This document shows positions 59,303-64,000 of a stretch of DNA of 64,000 nt, piece after piece; position 1 is the first letter of the stretch; each line of letters begins with the position of its first letter. This DNA is from Coriaria nepalensis (lineage: Eukaryota > Streptophyta > Magnoliopsida > Cucurbitales > Coriariaceae): assembly GCA_027186245.1 (NCBI GenBank), contig CP114485.1, forward strand, positions 2,914,001 to 2,978,000, in the 5' to 3' direction. The translations under genes and the position numbers were made by a program. The notes below the pieces were generated by a model. It was not told where the DNA came from. It saw nothing but the letters and a program-made list of their open reading frames with translations, and did no database searches.

Positions 59303-61300
59303 TCACTTTTGTTTAAGTTCAGGGGAGTCCTCTTCATATTTTGTCAACCGAGCCTCAAAGGTGCGAAAAGCTTGGGTGGCAGCCTCCCTCTCTTCTTCAC
59401 ATAGGTTGAGCTTCACCTCGACCCTCTTCCTTTTCTCCACTTCAGAATTAAAGGCTGCGAAGTGGCTATCGATTACCTTTCTGTCTTGATCAAGCTTCAA
59501 CTTCATGGTTTTATTCTCTTCTGAATTTGAGCTCACAAGTGTGGCGTTCAGAATGGCTTGGTCGATCACCACCTGAAAGGAGGAAAAGAGCGAAGGTTAT
59601 ATGCGAATCTAAAAATAAAAATAAATAAATAGATAAAAAGGCCAAGATGAAGCAATATACTCTTAAACCTCTGGCCATAGACCCGTCCACAAATTTTTGG
59701 AAGTCATAAGAGGGAAGATGAAGAGGAATCTCTTCCTTAATGAGACGAGGAAGATCATCGATGGAAATCCTAAGAGGCTCTAAACCAAGGCAGGGCTCGG
59801 ACTCTTTAGAACCAAGTGATTGGGTTAGAAATTGTCTATCCGAATCCACTCAAGGCCTAGTCTCTTCTAAGTCAATGATGCGTTTCTCCACCAAGCAAGG
59901 TTTAGTTTGCCCTGCATCAAGCCTGATTTGGCCATGGTCAGAAAGCTTAGCCTCAGCATCACGGTCCGGGGTCTATCCCCCGAGATCATATTGGAGTTCA
60001 TGGGATTGAACTTTCACCCCACCGAACTTGAAGCTTGGGGCCCGTTAAAATACACTGGAAGAGGTGGAAGGATCATCATCTAATGCTTCTGACCTCCAAC
60101 TACCTTCTTTCCCTGCCTCTTGCCAGTTTTTTTACATTTCTTTTCCTCCCTCTCTTTGGCAAGAAGAGCCTTAGCCTCGGGGTCTATAGTTGAAAAAGAA
60201 AAAAAGAAGTCAATATTCATCTCATGTTCTAAATCGACAAAAACAAAATATTTACAGGACCATCTTGGTTGAGTTATTCCATGTAAATTGATTGGTAAGG
60301 TTTAACATATAAAGGGAGGACTCCATTAATAAGGCCAGACTTTATCAAGTTCTCTTAGAAAAGTGGAGCTCCCAATGCCTTTTCGGGGTAGGTATGGCTC
60401 TCATTTTACTAAAAACCTCGGACTCCAAAAGTGCGAGAGCAATTCTTTGAGACACCTAGAAGGAATGACGACAATAAAAGATCAGACTTACTAAATGTAA
60501 ATATGTGGATTAAAAAATTTTCAAAGAAGAAAAGATTTGAACATACTCTCTTTCTTGAAACAAATATTGATGAGTTCCATCCTTTGGGATCGGAATACGA
60601 AACTCTGCCATTGTCTACCAACAATGAACCAATCCTCGACCCAATCCGTGTTGGAAGTTAGGCATTCCATAACTATCTTGCCACTATTAGGGGAAAGGTA
60701 GTCTAAAGTCTCTATTATAGCTAAGTCGATATATCTTAGTGAAGAAATGAGGGTGGGGATCACTAGCTTCGAACTTCTTCTTAATGACGTATATGCCTAT
60801 TATAGCCCTCAAAGCATTGGGAGCCAACTGACCTGAGGCAACATTAATATGATTCAACACTCATTGGATGTAAGGATAAACAGCTCAAAGTTAAATACTT
60901 TGGTATAAAAGACTAATTCATCAGAACTCCCTATGTTGGATAGGTTTTCTTAAAGCCCAGGAAGTATAAGGGTGATCCCCCGTGGGATGTTAAAAGTGGT
61001 TTGGAGGTCATCCAACTTCAACCTTGATCATGATTAAGGTGATATCCTCTAAGCATCTAACCATCTAACCATCTTTACCTTATTTTTTGAACATTTTATG
61101 GGGGGGAGAGGTGAAAGCATCATTTGATCTTACCCTAGGGTCAGCCATTCTAAAATCTACTTCGTCTTCTCCCTCTCCAAATAAGTCAAAGGTATTACCG
61201 CTACTGGTTTCTTGATCGGCTTAGGCTAAAATTCAGGCAAATTTATTATAAGGGTTCTGACCAAAAGAAGCCATTATCAAGGGATATTTTTTCCTAAGGG
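59303..61300 (-). mobile_element. Decayed retroelement-like (gag-type) segment
   Basis: Fragmented minus-strand frames read like the gag-like protein of plant gypsy-type elements (the family sometimes called putative gypsy type transposon). An upstream piece near 60520-60860 contains SPNSGK and SNTDWVEDWFIVGRQW, resembling the conserved WKDRFFFV-type block. A basic/linker part follows near 60000-60200, and then a long charged coiled coil at 59303-59572 (EVEKRKRVEVKLNLCEEERE). Stops and frame breaks interrupt it throughout. No LTRs, primer-binding site, protease or reverse transcriptase were found. It is best read as an old fragment. A decayed host gene with a coiled coil is the main alternative. 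Confidence 0.4.
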
Positions 61301-62251
61301 GAATGAAGGTCGAAAAAAAAACAGCCCTTGAACAAGAAAAACCAAAACAAAACAAGGTGAAAACTGATTAAAAGTCAAAAAAATTCTAAACATTCATAAG
61401 AATGTGAACAAGCAGGAAAATTTTGGAAATAGTTTTTGAGAATGAAGTTTTAATATGCGAAAATGATCGAAAAGGAGTAGAAATGGAAACTAGTATGAAG
61501 ACAAATGGAGAAAGCCTCAAGCAAGTCTTTGATTCGCCGATGTAGAAGAGAGTTATTTAGATATGTTGAAATTTGGAAGAGTAAAAATGGCGGATGAGTA
61601 AGGTAAGAGTGAGAAATGAGTGTCAGAAATAAGAAGAAGAAAGAGTTAAAGGGCAAAAGCATAAAAGCGTAAAAAATTTCCTTTTAAAATAATACTAAAA
61701 AATGGAGGGAAACGTGTGTATTGAATATGAAGAGACAGACAATAATGCCCGTAATTATTGCCTAATTGATAAGTTATGGTCTAAAATTTTGTATCAATTC
61801 CTACTGAGTATTAATCAATGTGAGGGGGGTCAAGATATGAAGTGATAAGAAGTGTTCAAGATATGAAATGAAATCCTAATAAAGCATGTCGACTCTATAA
61901 GGTTGGATGTTGAGATGCCTCAAAGATCGGACAATCAATTAACCATTTAAATGTTACAACAATTAATGATCAGAATAAATAATATTGATCACTAAGTGAC
62001 TGAAGATTGGTAATGATTAAAGAGCACTAATAGCTATTAATTGCCTTTATTGATCCAATCAATACAAATAGTATAAATAAGATCTTACGAGTCAGGAAAA
62101 TGTATATTCTCCTAATCTATTTTAAATTTTTTAAAAGCTTTATTATTTTTATTTTTAGCTTGATCGTCAGAGTAATATCATCGGAAATAACTCTGGTGAT
62201 ATTTGTTTATTTTACATATGTTGGTTGAGTTTCAGATACAGAATTTTGACA
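61301..62251. other. Intergenic, 3' of CNGC copy B
   Basis: AT-rich sequence with no supported gene. It may include more of the decayed element, but no terminal repeat was recognised. Confidence 0.4.
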
Positions 62252-63781
62252 TCAAGACTTGCGAGTTAGTTTATCATAAGAATGTCGAGGTAATATTTGG
62301 ACTCTAGGCATGCTTAGCTTCATCTTCCAATACCTACGCCCTGAAGAATTATTAGTGTCAGACAGCCACTTAGTCCTTAGAGTATGCTTCAATTTCCCTA
62401 AATCACCAACTTTTAAAACAAAGGCTTCCACTTTTGTATGTGATTTAAGTGTTTCCTTAGAGATGGGAAGCTCATTTTTAGAATACAATGACCAACGTAG
62501 AATTTCCTCACCATAATATCCTCCTTTCTCAATCTCTTGAGTTTTCCAGGATTTTGCAGTTGTTATCTCATTCTCATGGGTAATATCACTGCTATCTTTT
62601 ACTGATATATCTGAATAAGCATGTATTGTTCCTTGTGTGATCAAGATCATCTGATCAATTGGATGTCCTTTATGAAAAATGTAGCTACTCTCTGTGTAGA
62701 TTACTGGCTTCAATTGCTCGATTATCTGATCCAATGACTTCTTATCCAGATATCGGATCTCTTCCACCTAACCAATTAATCGGGATTTTGTGAACAATCA
62801 TGAATGAATAATTAATAAGAAAACAATGAAAATTAATGTTTACTAAGACTTGTTCAATATTACGTACTTGTTTAAGGGTTGAAAGACAAAGATGCCTTTT
62901 CAATTGCTTTCTACGTTCAGTAGGAAGAATGGCGAGTAGATTATAGACATCAACGTCTTTATGTACTTGTAATTTACGTCCAGCATACACCATGATGTCC
63001 TCCTTCATTTCGGTATCTTCGATTCCATTATGCTCGATCCATTGATCTATTTCTTCCTCTTTCGTTTGTATCTTGCTTCTTCTCTCTTCTGCTCTTCTTG
63101 CTGATAACTGCATATATGTCTGTACATACATATAGCAAATAGTAAAGATTATGTCCCTGCTATTCCGATGACTATAGTCTTAACTCTTATTAAGTACCAA
63201 CCTGCACATTGCCAATGAGATACAAGAATAGAAGAAGGCCAACGATACACACACACACCGCGATGAGGTTCTCCCATGCATAAGTACTTGTGAATAAGTT
63301 CGCACCGAAAGAACTACGTACCCCAAAAAAAGAAAAAAATTAATAAATTATAATGAGAGATGCCCAATTTCTAATAATCTGCATTTATATATTTATAAAA
63401 TGAAGTTACGTGTGTAATTAAAGACCTCGTAGGCAAACCTTAAATTTTTCAATCCCCACCAAAAGCACTTGAGGAACTTTCTCGGAAAATCTGTCGACGA
63501 GACAACACCGGACTGAAGGGCTTCACTGAATAGGCCGAAATTGAAGACGGTTGAATCAGGTGGATTTATCGGGCATGACTCACTTAGAAGTGTTGTACTA
63601 ACTCTAAGATAAATGTCGTCGCAATAGTCTGAGCTTGGAATACAATAATCACTTTTTTGTTTGCATACTTGATGCCAACATGACGTCTCTCGTTCCACAG
63701 AGAAAATGTACCAAACACCCCCGAACACCTTCATCATTTAGACCCAATCATCCATTAAATATAAATAATTAAATTAAACTC

Positions 63782-63840
<59 letters not shown>

Positions 63841-64000
63841 ATGTATGTATTATGATGTATATAGAAATTAAGGTAATGAAAAACTTACATGACTTGCTAG
63901 GATGTAGAGGAAGAAGTTGAATCCACCTTTAACCCAATCAGTTTGAGTAAGGTCATCTCGCTTAGGGTTCTCGGTAAATTCCTTACATGATAGGTAAATT
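62252..64000 (-). CDS. Cyclic nucleotide-gated ion channel (tandem copy B, partial)
   Basis: The 3' part of a second CNGC gene, cut by the right edge. Exons: 64000(cut)-63889, 63728-63439, 63313-63202, 63119-62868 and 62767-62252. The exon plan matches copy A: the pore/S6 exon is 112 nt in both and the flanking phases agree. S5 and the extracellular turret (SVERETSCW, SCPINPPDSTVFNFG) resemble copy A closely. The filter reads SSFGANLFTSTY, again not the usual GQNL. The C-linker is followed by a cyclic-nucleotide-binding domain with GGYYGEEILRWSL. The C-terminus is longer than in copy A and ends RHSYDKLTRKS. The gene looks intact as far as seen. S1-S4 lie outside the window. Confidence 0.88.
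63781..63838 (+). repeat. Compound (AC)n(AT)n microsatellite in CNGC copy B intron
   Basis: About 10 AC units run into about 18 AT units, inside the intron before the exon at 63728-63439. Confidence 0.95.

Noticed and set aside
60431..60661. Plus-strand frame in the decayed element
   Set aside because: It is antisense to the better gag-like signal and has no recognisable features.
1..64000. CRISPR array, prophage, operon-like or viral system
   Set aside because: No regularly spaced short repeats, no prokaryotic gene organisation and no viral replication or capsid genes were seen; the repeats present are ordinary plant microsatellites and transposon remnants.

Overview
The window is nuclear DNA from a flowering plant, almost certainly a eudicot. 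It is AT-rich, its genes have GT-AG introns, it is full of simple repeats and small transposon remnants, and every recognisable protein belongs to a plant family. No bacterial operon, CRISPR array, rRNA or tRNA gene was seen. Exon joins below were worked out by hand from reading frame, splice dinucleotides and family similarity. Where a complete set of exons is given, the summed coding length is a multiple of three.

Layout. 0-8.5 kb: a possible first exon of a leftward gene at about 1 kb, then a gene-poor stretch holding a ~1 kb foldback element (5.47-6.51 kb) and a hAT-type non-autonomous transposon with a near-perfect 8-bp target duplication (6.55-7.01 kb). 8.5-11 kb (-): WSD1-type wax ester synthase/acyltransferase. 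12.8-16.6 kb (+): two tandem alpha/beta-hydrolase (class 3 lipase-like) genes. 20-22.6 kb (+): membrane-anchored pectin methylesterase with inhibitor pro-region. 23.9-26.9 kb (-): gamma-type phosphatidylinositol 4-kinase with two ubiquitin-like domains, with a second foldback element just upstream of its promoter. 28.2-29.6 kb (-): calcineurin B-like Ca2+ sensor of the CBL4/SOS3 type. 33.3-34.9 kb (-): SINA-type RING E3 ligase. 35.6-39.4 kb (-): a broken JMJ25-type histone demethylase gene lacking much of its JmjC domain. 40.3-42.9 kb (-): DMS3, a component of RNA-directed DNA methylation, with one GC-AG intron. 43.6-45.6 kb (+): IQ67-domain calmodulin-binding protein. 46.4-51.9 kb (+): soluble starch synthase 1, 15 exons. 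52.4-54.9 kb and 62.3-64 kb (-): two related cyclic nucleotide-gated channel genes, the second cut by the window edge. Between them lie a DUF688-type gene (57.6-58.4 kb) and a decayed retroelement-like segment (about 59.3-61.3 kb).

The genes do not form one pathway. From memory, the gene order resembles several Arabidopsis segments: around At5g24180-At5g24300 (lipases, PI4K gamma, SOS3, SS1), At3g49190-At3g49260 (WSD, PME, DMS3, IQD) and At5g53360-At5g53390 (SINAT5, PME, WSD). This suggests a conserved ancestral block that was duplicated and fractionated in Arabidopsis. The points most worth follow-up are the truncated JMJ25-like locus next to DMS3, the two foldback elements, the altered pore motifs of the paired channels, and a possible overlapping upstream ORF in the SS1 leader.
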